DNA from: Aeromicrobium senzhongii
GTDB taxonomy: Bacteria; Actinomycetota; Actinomycetes; Propionibacteriales; Nocardioidaceae
Reading direction: 5' to 3'
Length of the DNA: 64,000 bases
NCBI RefSeq assembly: GCF_014334735.1
Contig: NZ_CP060587.1
Location: forward strand, 1,178,001-1,242,000
The position numbers and the translations under genes are program-made. A model generated the notes under the pieces. The model saw only the letters and a list, made by a program, of their open reading frames with translations, did not search any database and was not told the DNA's origin. Shown here one piece after another: positions 1 through 7,450 of this stretch. Every line of letters starts with the position of its first letter. The stretch's first letter is position 1.

Positions 1-622
1 AGCGCCAGCGCCCGAAGTTGCGCTCGACGTAGTGCCACACGGCCAGGACGCCCGGAGCGGACTCGGTGAGGCCGGGCAGGTCGGCGGCGAGCCGGCGCAG
101 CCGCGGATCGCGCAGGGCGCGGACGGTGCGGCTCAGCGACCGGTCGCTCCAGGCCACCTCGGGAACGGGGGAGTCGTGCGGGTGCGCCACCTCGAGCACG
201 CTGCGGCGCAGCTCGTTCCACGGATCGGGTGACTCGTCGACCCACGGCGACCACGCGTCCGATCCGAACGCCGCGACCACGGCGTCGTGCTGGGCGCCGC
301 GCGTGCCGAAGGGCAGGTCGAGGGTCACCGTGTGCCGCGGCCAACGAGCCGGCAGCACGTGGTGGCGCGGGCCGGCCGGACTGATCGCGATGAGGGCGTC
401 CATGGGGCGGCCGGACTTGCGGAACAGGTCGCGGAAGGCGCCCGGCAGCGTCACGCTCTCGGGGCCCGCCGCCCAGCGGTCGCCACCGATCGGGACACCC
501 AGCAGCCGGCCGCCCGGCTCGGCCCCGCGCTCCAGGACGGTGACGTCGTGGCGCAGCTTCGCCAGCCGGGCCGCGGCCGACATGCCGGCGAATCCACCGC
601 CCACGACCAGGATCCTCGCCAT
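1..622 (-). CDS. NAD(P)/FAD-dependent oxidoreductase, C-terminus cut by window edge
   Basis: About 207 residues are visible from an ATG at 622; the rest lies beyond base 1. The first residues form a dinucleotide-binding Rossmann start (ILVVGGGFAGMSAAARLA, about residues 4-21), then an acidic beta-2 end (TVLERG) and a PGGR motif, the pattern of the phytoene desaturase/protoporphyrinogen oxidase-like amine oxidase superfamily that binds FAD. The substrate cannot be told from this half. A GGAGG-like ribosome site lies just upstream, and a possible 28-codon leader ORF ends 2 nt before the start. It is divergent from the methyltransferase at 766. Confidence 0.75.
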   Translation of the reverse strand, partial: MARILVVGGGFAGMSAAARLAKLRHDVTVLERGAEPGGRLLGVPIGGDRWAAGPESVTLPGAFRDLFRKSGRPMDALIAISPAGPRHHVLPARWPRHTVTLDLPFGTRGAQHDAVVAAFGSDAWSPWVDESPDPWNELRRSVLEVAHPHDSPVPEVAWSDRSLSRTVRALRDPRLRRLAADLPGLTESAPGVLAVWHYVERNFGRWR

Positions 623-624
623 GC

Positions 625-711
625 TCAGGGCCTCCGTCCGGTGTCCGCCGTGACCCCGCGCTGGGGTCCGTGGGGGCGATCCGTGGGTCGGTCGAGGGCC
701 GCGAGATCCAT
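625..711 (-). CDS. possible 28-aa leaderless leader peptide upstream of the FAD oxidoreductase
   Basis: Reading the minus strand, a TACGGT box (723-718) is followed by exactly 6 nt and an ATG at 711-709. The frame runs 28 codons (begins MDLAALDRP, ends TGRRP) to a TGA at 627-625, two bases before the ATG of the FAD oxidoreductase. Box, spacing and start match the leaderless promoters seen elsewhere in this window. The peptide is Arg/Asp/Pro-rich and resembles nothing I recognise. It could be translated to couple into the downstream gene, or the box may simply set the mRNA start. No homology support. Confidence 0.3.
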   Translation of the reverse strand: MDLAALDRPTDRPHGPQRGVTADTGRRP

Positions 712-717
712 GTCGCG

Positions 718-723
718 ACCGTA
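718..723 (-). promoter_or_regulatory. candidate -10 box TACGGT for the FAD oxidoreductase transcript
   Basis: TACGGT on the minus strand, 6 nt before an ATG, has the same geometry as the hisA, galE and lexA boxes in this window. No convincing -35 element is seen. Confidence 0.4.
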
Positions 724-765
724 CCGCGAGCGGCCCGGCCGACCGTCCTGTGGGAAGGTGGCGTC

Positions 766-1515
766 ATGGGTCCGATCCGTGGCGTCCTGGCGTGGCAGTC
801 CGTGCTCGACGCATTGGTGCAGGCCGGCGCGGCCGAGGACGGATCCGGCTCGCTGGACGTGCTCGACCTCGGGGGCGGCACCGGTTCGGACGCGGTCCGG
901 GTCGCAGCCCTGGGCCACCGCGTGACCGTGGTCGACCCCAGCCCCGACGCGCTCGCCGCCTCGGCGCGACGTGCGGCCGAGGCGGGCGTGGAGGTCGAGG
1001 GACGTCTCGGCGACTCGGCCGACCTCGCCGAGCACGTCGCCGACGGATCGATCGACCTGGTGATCTGCCACGGGGTCCTCGAGCACGTCGTCGACCCCGC
1101 GCAGGCCGTGGACGCCGCTCGCGCCGTCCTGCGGCCCGGCGGCTGGCTCAGCGTGCTCGTGGCGGGCCGGGTCGCGGCCGTCGCGGGCCGAGCGGCCGCG
1201 GGCGACTTCGCCGGCGCGCAGGCCCTCGTCGCCGCCACTCCGGATGCGACCTGGGACCTCGCCGGCCTCGGGCCGCGACGCTGGCTGCCCGAGGAGCTCG
1301 AGGCGCTGCTGTCGGCTCACGGCCTGACGCCCGTCCTGGCCCAAGGAGTCAGAGTTCTCAGCGACGAGGTCCCCGGTGTCGTGGTGGACGGCTCCGCGGG
1401 CGCCCGCGAGCAGTTGTACGCGCTGGAGCGCGAGGTCCGGCGGATTCCCCAGTTCGCGGGACGTTCGGCTGGTTTGCAGACCATGGCCCGCCTAGAATCA
1501 ACATCACACCCCTGA
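766..1515 (+). CDS. class I SAM-dependent methyltransferase
   Basis: 249 aa. Start ATG 766 is chosen because GGGAAGGTGG precedes it; an in-frame GTG at 670 would add 32 low-complexity residues overlapping the divergent promoter. Motif I is VLDLGGGTGSDAVRVAALG (about residues 31-49), followed by an acidic VVDPSP loop. The post-motif region reads IDLVICHGVLEHVVDPAQAV and then LRPGG, typical of Methyltransf_11/25 folds that use S-adenosylmethionine. The acceptor is unknown. It sits 14 nt before the DUF3040 gene and probably shares its transcript. Such genes are often found near mraZ in related actinobacteria, but a division role is not shown. Confidence 0.8.
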   Translation: MGPIRGVLAWQSVLDALVQAGAAEDGSGSLDVLDLGGGTGSDAVRVAALGHRVTVVDPSPDALAASARRAAEAGVEVEGRLGDSADLAEHVADGSIDLVICHGVLEHVVDPAQAVDAARAVLRPGGWLSVLVAGRVAAVAGRAAAGDFAGAQALVAATPDATWDLAGLGPRRWLPEELEALLSAHGLTPVLAQGVRVLSDEVPGVVVDGSAGAREQLYALEREVRRIPQFAGRSAGLQTMARLESTSHP

Positions 1516-1529
1516 TCAAGGAGTCCACC

Positions 1530-1919
1530 GTGCCACTGTCGGACGAAGAGGCCCGACTGCTCGCCCAACTGGAGCAGTCCTTGGCCGAAGAGGATCCCGA
1601 GTTCGCGTCCACGTTGCGCGGCTCCAAGTTGATCGCGCACAACCGTCGTGTCGCGGCCATCTGTGTGGTGGGCTTCCTGGCCGGCATTGCGATGTTGCTG
1701 GGCGGAGCCGTGTCCAAGATGACCTGGATCGGCGCCGCGGGCTTCGTCGTGATGGTGGCGTCCGCCTACCTGTTCGTCCGTGCCTGGCGCCGGGGGATCT
1801 CCGGGGCGCAGGAGCCGACTCGTCCCACGCCGTCCTCGCCGCGAGGCCCGAAGGGCTCCGGCTCGTTCGTCGAGCGGATGGAGGAGCGGTGGCAGCGTCG
1901 TCAGGACGACGGCTACTGA
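1530..1919 (+). CDS. DUF3040 domain-containing small membrane protein
   Basis: 129 aa from GTG 1530, with AAGGAG 7 nt upstream. The N-terminus has the family hallmark MPLSDEEARLLAQLEQSL followed by LAEEDPEFAS; two hydrophobic helices lie at about residues 42-63 and 68-87; the tail is Arg/Pro/Ser-rich and charged. This architecture (short acidic head, two membrane spans) is diagnostic of DUF3040, a family of unknown function common in actinobacteria and often found beside mraZ. Followed by two hairpins that separate it from the dcw cluster. Confidence 0.85.
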   Translation: MPLSDEEARLLAQLEQSLAEEDPEFASTLRGSKLIAHNRRVAAICVVGFLAGIAMLLGGAVSKMTWIGAAGFVVMVASAYLFVRAWRRGISGAQEPTRPTPSSPRGPKGSGSFVERMEERWQRRQDDGY

Positions 1920-1945
1920 TCCGCCCCCGCTGAAACCACCTCGAC

Positions 1946-1967
1946 AGGCCCCGCCACGGCGGGGCCT
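1946..1967 (+). terminator. GC-rich hairpin after the DUF3040 gene
   Basis: AGGCCCCGCC (1946-1955) is complementary to GGCGGGGCCT (1958-1967). The tight turn implies the innermost pair opens. Only a short TT follows, so it may act as an intrinsic or weak terminator. Confidence 0.55.
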
Positions 1968-2027
1968 TCGGCGTTCTCACCCCTGATGCCCCACCAGGTG
2001 CGCTGAATCTCCCCACTTCCCTCCACC

Positions 2028-2058
2028 GGCCCGTCATCCCCGTGATGACGGGCCTTTT
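2028..2058 (+). terminator. intrinsic terminator upstream of mraZ
   Basis: A perfect 11-bp stem, GGCCCGTCATC (2028-2038) with GATGACGGGCC (2044-2054), has a 5-nt loop and is followed by TTTT (2055-2058). This is the best intrinsic terminator form in the window and insulates the dcw cluster from the upstream genes. Confidence 0.8.
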
Positions 2059-2099
2059 GCATGCCGTCTCACGCGACACACCCCGTCCCTTGACGAAAA

Positions 2100-2145
2100 G
2101 TGGGTGGATGGTGGAGCGTTGTGGGTTAAGGTGGTGCGTAGTGGT
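2100..2145 (+). promoter_or_regulatory. MraZ-box array: phased GTGG repeats in the dcw promoter region
   Basis: GTGG occurs at 2111, 2121, 2131 and 2141, an exact 10-bp period, with a fifth copy (GTGGGT) at 2100, 11 bp before the first. MraZ is known to bind tandem short repeats at 10-bp spacing upstream of its own gene (TGGG-type in Escherichia coli). This array lies 55-100 bp before the mraZ start. A possible -10 (TAAGGT, 2127-2132) is embedded in it, which would make MraZ binding compete with RNA polymerase. The TTGACG at 2090-2095 is badly spaced for that -10. Confidence 0.8.
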
Positions 2146-2199
2146 GGAAACACCGAACTTCGACCGCGAAGGGGAGCAACGTGGAACAGGAGGGACGCG

Positions 2200-2652
2200 A
2201 TGACCGCACCGGCATCAGCGCACTTCTTCGGCACGTTCACCCCGCGGCTGGACGAGAAGGGGCGACTGTTCCTTCCCGCGAAGTTCCGCCCACTGCTCAC
2301 GGACGGCGTGGTGTTGACCCGCGGTCAGGAGCACTGCATCTACGGGTGGACGCCCGAGGCGTTCGACGAGTTCTCCTCGCGAGCCCGGCAGGCGTCGTTC
2401 ACGAACCGGCAGGCACGCAACTTCATCCGCATGCTCTTCGGCGGTGCGGCGCACGAGACGCCGGACAAGCAGGGGCGTGTGCCCGTCTCGCAACTGCTGC
2501 GCGAGTGGGCCGGACTGGAGCGCGACTGCACGGTCGTGGGCACGGGCGAGCGGTTCGAGATCTGGGACTCCACCCGATGGAACGACTTCTCCGACGAGCA
2601 CGAGGAGGGCTTCGCCGACTTGTCGGAGGAGATCTTCCCCGGGATCTTCTGA
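2200..2652 (+). CDS. mraZ: transcriptional regulator MraZ
   Basis: 150 aa from ATG 2200 with AGGAGGG 5 nt upstream; an in-frame GTG farther up would translate through the MraZ boxes. Two SpoVT/AbrB-like halves are visible: GTFTPRLDEKGRLFLPAKFRPLL (about residues 10-32) and ETPDKQGRVPVSQLLREWAGL (about 87-107), each with the DxKGR/DxQGR signature. MraZ forms a ring-shaped oligomer on nucleoid DNA and represses dcw transcription through the repeats upstream. Length is usual for the family. It is first in the cluster, separated from rsmH by 124 nt of structured sequence. Confidence 0.95.
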   Translation: MTAPASAHFFGTFTPRLDEKGRLFLPAKFRPLLTDGVVLTRGQEHCIYGWTPEAFDEFSSRARQASFTNRQARNFIRMLFGGAAHETPDKQGRVPVSQLLREWAGLERDCTVVGTGERFEIWDSTRWNDFSDEHEEGFADLSEEIFPGIF

Positions 2653-2676
2653 GCGCGCGGACGGTGGGGCGCGATG

Positions 2677-2760
2677 CCCGCCTGAGGGGTTCTGACGTCA
2701 CTTCCCCGGCGTCAGAACTCTGCAGGCGGGGATCGGGCCCCATCGGTCGTGCCCCTCAGG
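2677..2760 (+). promoter_or_regulatory. two mutually exclusive RNA hairpins between mraZ and rsmH
   Basis: Structure 1: CCCGCCTG (2677-2684) pairs with CAGGCGGG (2723-2730), and GTTCTGACG (2689-2697) with CGTCAGAAC (2710-2718); the intervening GGG/UCU can form G-U, G-C, G-U, so 20 of 21 positions pair around a 12-nt loop. Structure 2: CCTGAGGGG (2681-2689) is perfectly complementary to CCCCTCAGG (2752-2760), which ends just before the rsmH ribosome site (GGAG, 2765-2768). The two share 2681-2689 and cannot coexist. No U-tract follows. It may be an attenuator, RNA processing site or translational switch; the function is inferred. Confidence 0.55.
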
Positions 2761-2776
2761 CGACGGAGTCGCGCGC

Positions 2777-3727
2777 ATGAGCGCCCGGCACGTCCCGGTG
2801 ATGCTGGACCGCGTCGTGTCGGAGTTCGCGCCCGTCGTGGAGCGGGTCGACCGTCCGGTCATCATCGATGCGACCCTCGGGCTCGGCGGACACACCGAGG
2901 CGCTGTTGACCCGGTACGAGAACCTGCACGTGATCGGCGTCGACCGCGACGGTGAGGCGCTGCGACGCGCGGGGGAGCGGCTGGCCCCGTTCGGCGATCG
3001 CTTCGAGGCCGCCCACGCGGTATACGACGAGCTGCCCGAGGTCGTCGCGGCCAGCGGCCGTACGACCGTCGACGGCGTGCTGTTCGACCTCGGCGTCTCC
3101 TCGATGCAGCTGGACCTGGCCGAGCGCGGCTTCGCCTACGCCCAGGACGCGCCGCTGGACATGCGCATGAACCCCGAGGACGAGCTGACCGCGGCCGACG
3201 TGCTCAACACGTACGCCGAGGGCGACCTGGCCCGCATCCTGCGTGAGTACGGCGAGGAGAAGTTCGCCCGCCGGATCGCCAAGGAGATCGTCTCCGAGCG
3301 CGCGACGCGCCCCTTCGAGCGCAGCGACCAACTGGTCGACCTGATCCGCCGGTGCATCCCGGCGCCGGCGCGGCGCACGGGCGGCAACCCGGCCAAGCGC
3401 ACGTTCCAGGCGCTGCGCATCGAGGTCAACGACGAGCTCGGCGTCTACCGCCGCGCCCTGCCGGCTGCCCTCGACCTGCTCTCGGTCGGTGGCCGCGTCG
3501 TCGTGCTGTCCTACCACTCGCTGGAGGACCGGATCACCAAGCGCGTCATCACCTCCGTCACCACCTCCAAGGCTCCGCGGGACCTGCCCGTCGTGCCCGA
3601 GTCCATGCTGGCCCGCTTCAAGTCCCTCACCCGGGGAGCCGAGCTGGCCAGCGAGGACGAGATCGCCGACAACCCCCGCGCGCGTTCGGTTCGGATGCGC
3701 GCTGTCGAACGGATCGCCGCCCCATGA
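2777..3727 (+). CDS. rsmH: 16S rRNA (cytosine(1402)-N(4))-methyltransferase RsmH
   Basis: 316 aa from ATG 2777, preceded by GGAG. Uses S-adenosylmethionine to N4-methylate C1402 in the ribosomal P site. The start [14 protein letters not shown], the motif [16 protein letters not shown] (about residues 29-44), the VDRDGEAL acceptor loop and [14 protein letters not shown] (about 98-111) are family hallmarks; [10 protein letters not shown] and the terminal [14 protein letters not shown] are also conserved. Full length. Its stop overlaps the ftsL start (ATGA), implying translational coupling. Confidence 0.96.
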   Translation: MSARHVPVMLDRVVSEFAPVVERVDRPVIIDATLGLGGHTEALLTRYENLHVIGVDRDGEALRRAGERLAPFGDRFEAAHAVYDELPEVVAASGRTTVDGVLFDLGVSSMQLDLAERGFAYAQDAPLDMRMNPEDELTAADVLNTYAEGDLARILREYGEEKFARRIAKEIVSERATRPFERSDQLVDLIRRCIPAPARRTGGNPAKRTFQALRIEVNDELGVYRRALPAALDLLSVGGRVVVLSYHSLEDRITKRVITSVTTSKAPRDLPVVPESMLARFKSLTRGAELASEDEIADNPRARSVRMRAVERIAAP

Positions 3728-4185
3728 GCACCGCCACCTCGCCCCGCACCCTGACCCGCACGGCCGTCGGCCGCTCCTCCGCGCTGGCCTCGGGGATCGC
3801 CGCCCGTGGCCGCGACGCCCGTGACGTCGGACTGCGCCTCGTCGGCCCGGTCCGGGTCCGCGCCCGCCGGGCGCCGTTCGTCGTGGTCGTGCTCTCGGTC
3901 CTGGCTGCCGGACTGGTCGGCCTGATCCTGCTCAGCACCGCGATGCAGGCCCAGGCCTTCCGCATCGACGAGCTGCAGCAGCGCTCGACGCTGCTGCAGG
4001 CCCAGAAGGAGCAGCTCGCCACCGAGGTCGACCGGATGCAGAGTCCCTCGGGCCTGGCCGATCGTGCCCTCAGCGAGGGCATGGTGCCCAACGCGAACCC
4101 CGTCTTCCTGCGCCTCTCCGACGGCAAGGTCATCGGCGAGGCCGTCCCGGCCGAGCGCGGCACCAACGTCAGGAGGGCCGGCTGA
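3724..4185 (+). CDS. ftsL: cell division protein FtsL-like
   Basis: 153 aa beginning in the ATGA overlap with rsmH. Bitopic topology: an Arg-rich cytoplasmic segment (to about residue 52), one membrane span (about 53-77, [20 protein letters not shown]), then a short leucine-zipper-like coiled coil ([19 protein letters not shown], about 88-106). FtsL sequences are poorly conserved, so the call rests on topology, coiled coil and position between rsmH and ftsI. It should complex with FtsQ and FtsB-like partners to activate FtsW/FtsI. Overlaps ftsI by 1 nt. Confidence 0.85.
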   Translation: MSTATSPRTLTRTAVGRSSALASGIAARGRDARDVGLRLVGPVRVRARRAPFVVVVLSVLAAGLVGLILLSTAMQAQAFRIDELQQRSTLLQAQKEQLATEVDRMQSPSGLADRALSEGMVPNANPVFLRLSDGKVIGEAVPAERGTNVRRAG

Positions 4186-5927
4186 TGCCCGTCTCGGTCA
4201 CCCGGACCCGGCTGCGGGTCCTCGTCGTCTGCGTCCTGGCGCTGTTCGCCCTCTTCGCGGGCCGGCTCTTCCAGATCCAGGCCGTCGACGCCAAGGCGTA
4301 CGCCGCGATGGCGGTCGAGGCCGGCACCCGCAAGGCCGTCGTCCCCGCGCCGCGCGGCGACATCGTCGACCGCAACGGCGAGGAGCTGGTCACCAGCACC
4401 CAGGGGCTGACGATCACCGGCGACCCGTCCATGGCGGCGGACAAGGCTCCCGAGATCGCCCGGATCCTGCACGAGAAGCTCGGCGACGAGATCGACTACT
4501 TCGACACGATCCGCAAGCTCCGGACCCCGAAGTCCCGGTTCGTCTACCTGGCCAAGGACCTGCCGGCCTACGAGGCGCGCAAGGCGGTCCAGGCCGTGGC
4601 CGAGGCCGGGTACCCCGGCGTCTTCACGCAGACCAAGAGCCTGCGCAGCTACCCGGGCGGGTCGCTGGCGGCCAACGTCCTGGGCATCACCGAGGAGAAC
4701 GGCAAGGGCATCGCCGGTCTCGAGGCGCAGTACGACGGCGAGCTGACCGGCACGGACGGGTCGTCGACCTACGAGGTCTCCTCGACCGGCCAGCGCATCC
4801 CGATGGCCGACTCGACGGTCAAGGAGATGATCCCGGGCAGCGACGTCAACACGACGCTCGACCGCGACCTGCAGTGGTACGCCGACCAGCGCCTGCGCGA
4901 CGTCGTGAGCTCCGCGGGGGCCGACTACGGTCTCGCGGTCACGATGGACGTCCGCACGTGCCAGATCGTGCAGCTGTCGCAGGCGCCCACCTACAACCCG
5001 GACACGCGCGTCGGCGTCAACGACGCGACGCTGGTCAACCGCGCCGTCTCCAACGTCTTCGAGCCCGGCTCGGTCATGAAGACGATCACGATGGCGGCGT
5101 TGGCCGACCAGGGCAAGGTCGCGGCGGACACCAAGATCAAGGTCCCCTCGGGCATGGTCGTCGACGGCTTCCCGATCGGCGACTACTGGCAGCACGGCAC
5201 CCTGCGGCTGACGGCGGCCGGCGTCATCGCCAAGTCGTCCAACCTGGGCACGATCGTGGCGGCCGAGCAGATGTCGGACTCGACCTTCTACTCCTACCTG
5301 CGCAAGTTCGGCTTCGGCTCCCGGAGCGGGATCGACCTGCCGGAGGAGTCGGTCGGCATCGTCTCGCCCGTGCGCGAGTGGACCAAGGCGAAGAAGGCGA
5401 CGACCTCGTTCGGCCAGGGCGTCTCGGTCAACGCGATCCAGATGGTGCGCGCCGTGGGCGCGATCGCCAACGGCGGCGTCATGTGCACCCCGCGGGTGGT
5501 CGACTCGGTGACGAAGGCCGACGGCTCCGTCGAGAAGACCCCGGCCGGAGAGTCCCAGCGGGTCGTCTCGCGCGGGGCGGCCGCCGAGGTCACGCGGATG
5601 ATGGAAGCGGTCACGGCCGACGACGGCACCGCCCCGGCGGCGCAGATCGAGGGCTACCGCGTGGCGGGCAAGACCGGCACGGCGTGGCGCGTCAACCCGA
5701 CCACCGGCCGGTACGTGCGCGGACAGAACACGATCTCGTTCATGGGCTTCGCGCCCGCGGACAACCCGCGCTTCATCACCTACGTCGTGATCGACAAGCC
5801 GCCGGCCAACGCCGGTGGTGGCTCGATGGCCGGCCCGGTCTTCCAGGACATCATGTCCATGGCGCTGGAGCGTTTCGGCGTGGCGCCCACCGGCGCGAAG
5901 CCGCCGAAGATCAAGCAGGACTGGTAG
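4185..5927 (+). CDS. ftsI: septal peptidoglycan transpeptidase FtsI (PBP2b/PBP3 class)
   Basis: 580 aa class B penicillin-binding protein. A single N-terminal span (about residues 9-27) is followed by the dimerisation domain (starting RGDIVDRNGEEL, about 57-68) and a transpeptidase domain with all three active-site motifs: SVMK with nucleophile Ser about 296, SSN at about 351-353, and KTG at about 496-498. It cross-links septal peptidoglycan together with FtsW. The start ATG overlaps the ftsL stop by 1 nt, so the pair is probably co-translated. Confidence 0.95.
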   Translation: MPVSVTRTRLRVLVVCVLALFALFAGRLFQIQAVDAKAYAAMAVEAGTRKAVVPAPRGDIVDRNGEELVTSTQGLTITGDPSMAADKAPEIARILHEKLGDEIDYFDTIRKLRTPKSRFVYLAKDLPAYEARKAVQAVAEAGYPGVFTQTKSLRSYPGGSLAANVLGITEENGKGIAGLEAQYDGELTGTDGSSTYEVSSTGQRIPMADSTVKEMIPGSDVNTTLDRDLQWYADQRLRDVVSSAGADYGLAVTMDVRTCQIVQLSQAPTYNPDTRVGVNDATLVNRAVSNVFEPGSVMKTITMAALADQGKVAADTKIKVPSGMVVDGFPIGDYWQHGTLRLTAAGVIAKSSNLGTIVAAEQMSDSTFYSYLRKFGFGSRSGIDLPEESVGIVSPVREWTKAKKATTSFGQGVSVNAIQMVRAVGAIANGGVMCTPRVVDSVTKADGSVEKTPAGESQRVVSRGAAAEVTRMMEAVTADDGTAPAAQIEGYRVAGKTGTAWRVNPTTGRYVRGQNTISFMGFAPADNPRFITYVVIDKPPANAGGGSMAGPVFQDIMSMALERFGVAPTGAKPPKIKQDW

Positions 5928-5943
5928 CCCGCGTGGCGCCCGG

Positions 5944-5949
5944 TAGGTT
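5944..5949 (+). promoter_or_regulatory. candidate -10 box TAGGTT, leaderless promoter of murE
   Basis: TAGGTT followed by exactly 7 nt and GTG 5957, with no Shine-Dalgarno between. It lies in the 29-nt ftsI-murE gap and suggests an internal cluster promoter. Confidence 0.5.
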
Positions 5950-5956
5950 GGGGCGA

Positions 5957-7450
5957 GTGGATGAGATGAGGGTCAGGCCGCTGAACGTCCCCGTGTGGAC
6001 CCTCGCGAGGGTCGGCGATGCGCTCCCGGGATCGGCCGTCTCCGGGGACGCCACGGTCACCGGGATCAGCCTCTCGACTCGCGACGTGGTCGCGGGCGAC
6101 CTGTTCGCCGCACTGCCCGGCGCCACGACCCACGGCGTTCGGTTCGCCGCCCAGGCCCTCGAGGCCGGCGCGGTGGCGGTGCTGACCGATCCGGAGGGTG
6201 CGGCGGCGCTGCCGGCCGATGTGCCCCGGGTCGTCGTGGACCGGCCACGAGCCCGCCTGGCCGCCTTCGCGGCGGACTTCTACGGTCACCCGAGCACGCG
6301 CTTCACGACGATCGGCGTCACGGGGACCCAGGGCAAGACGACCACCACCTACCTGGCCGAGGCGGTGCTGGGGGAGTCCGACGCGGCGGTGATCGGCACG
6401 ATCGGCACCCGGATCGCAGGCCGTCCCGCCGCGAGCAGCCTCACCACGCCGGAGGCGCCCGCCCTCCAGGCGCTCTTCGCCGTCATGGCCGAGGAGCAGG
6501 TCGCGGCCTGCGCGATGGAGGTCTCGAGCCACGCGATCGTCCAGGGTCGCGTCGACGGCTTCGTGCTGGACGCGGCGGTCTTCCTGAACCTCGGGCGCGA
6601 CCACCTGGACTTCCACCACGACGTGGAGTCGTACTTCCAGGCCAAGGCCGCACTCTTCACCCCCGAGCACGCCCGTCGCGCCGTCATCAACCTCGACGAC
6701 GCCCACGGTCGCCGGCTGACCGAGCTCACGACCCTGCCCGTGACGACCTTCTCCACCGAGGGCGCGGCGGCCGACTGGCGCGCCGTCAACATCCGGGCGC
6801 ACCGGCTGGGCAGCGACGTCACGCTGCTCGCTCCCGACGGCCGCGAGACGGAGCTGTCCGTCCCGCTGCCGGGCGCCTTCAACGTCTCGAACGCGGTCGC
6901 GGCGGTCGTGGCGCTCGCCGGGGAGGGGCACGACCTGCAGCGCCTCGCGGATGGCATCGCCACGGCGCGCGGCGTCCCGGGCCGGATGGAGCGGGTCGAG
7001 GAGGGCCAGTCCTTCACGGCGATCGTCGACTACGCCCACAAGCCGGAGGCGGTCGAGGCCGTGCTGCACGCACTGCGCCCCGTCACGGCCGGTCGGCTCA
7101 TCCTCGTGCTCGGCGCCGGCGGCGACCGCGACCGCGGCAAGCGCCCCCTCATGGGCGAGGTGGCCGCCCGGCTGGCCGACGTGCTCGTCGTCACCGACGA
7201 CAACCCCCGCAGCGAGAACCCCGCGAGCATCCGGGCCGAGGTCCTGGCCGGTGCCGAGTCGGGTGCCGCCCAGGTGCTGGAGATCGGCGACCGCCGCGAG
7301 GCGATCGCCGCGGCGGTCGATCTCGCGCGCACCGGCGACACCGTCGTCGTCGCGGGCAAGGGTCACGAGCGCGGCCAGCAGGTGGGCGACGTCGTCCACC
7401 CGTTCGACGACCGCGAGGTGCTCGCCGAGCTGATCGGGGACGTCCGGTGA
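5957..7450 (+). CDS. murE: UDP-N-acetylmuramoyl-tripeptide synthetase MurE (diaminopimelate type)
   Basis: 497 aa if started at GTG 5957, which is 7 nt after TAGGTT; ATG 5966 is an alternative 3 codons in. It adds diaminopimelate to UDP-MurNAc-L-Ala-D-Glu in an ATP-dependent ligation. The ATP loop GVTGTQGKTTTTYLAEAVL (about residues 118-136), carbamylated-Lys region and C-terminal DYAHKPEAVE are present. The specificity motif DNPR (VVTDDNPRSENP, about 413-424) fits a diaminopimelate-adding rather than lysine-adding enzyme. Overlaps murF by 4 nt (GTGA). Confidence 0.94.
   Translation: MDEMRVRPLNVPVWTLARVGDALPGSAVSGDATVTGISLSTRDVVAGDLFAALPGATTHGVRFAAQALEAGAVAVLTDPEGAAALPADVPRVVVDRPRARLAAFAADFYGHPSTRFTTIGVTGTQGKTTTTYLAEAVLGESDAAVIGTIGTRIAGRPAASSLTTPEAPALQALFAVMAEEQVAACAMEVSSHAIVQGRVDGFVLDAAVFLNLGRDHLDFHHDVESYFQAKAALFTPEHARRAVINLDDAHGRRLTELTTLPVTTFSTEGAAADWRAVNIRAHRLGSDVTLLAPDGRETELSVPLPGAFNVSNAVAAVVALAGEGHDLQRLADGIATARGVPGRMERVEEGQSFTAIVDYAHKPEAVEAVLHALRPVTAGRLILVLGAGGDRDRGKRPLMGEVAARLADVLVVTDDNPRSENPASIRAEVLAGAESGAAQVLEIGDRREAIAAAVDLARTGDTVVVAGKGHERGQQVGDVVHPFDDREVLAELIGDVR

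Noticed and set aside
670..765. Longer start for the methyltransferase at 670
   Set aside because: No ribosome site; ATG 766 is preceded by GGGAAGG and the added residues are low complexity.
2104..2199. N-terminal extension of MraZ
   Set aside because: The extension translates the MraZ-box region, while ATG 2200 has a strong ribosome site and gives the usual protein start.
4064..7450. Very long open frames opposite or overlapping real genes (for example 1128 codons over ftsI and murE, 1044 codons opposite ileS)
   Set aside because: They are shadows of GC-rich coding in other frames: Arg/Gly/Ala-rich, no domain, and covered by well-supported genes.
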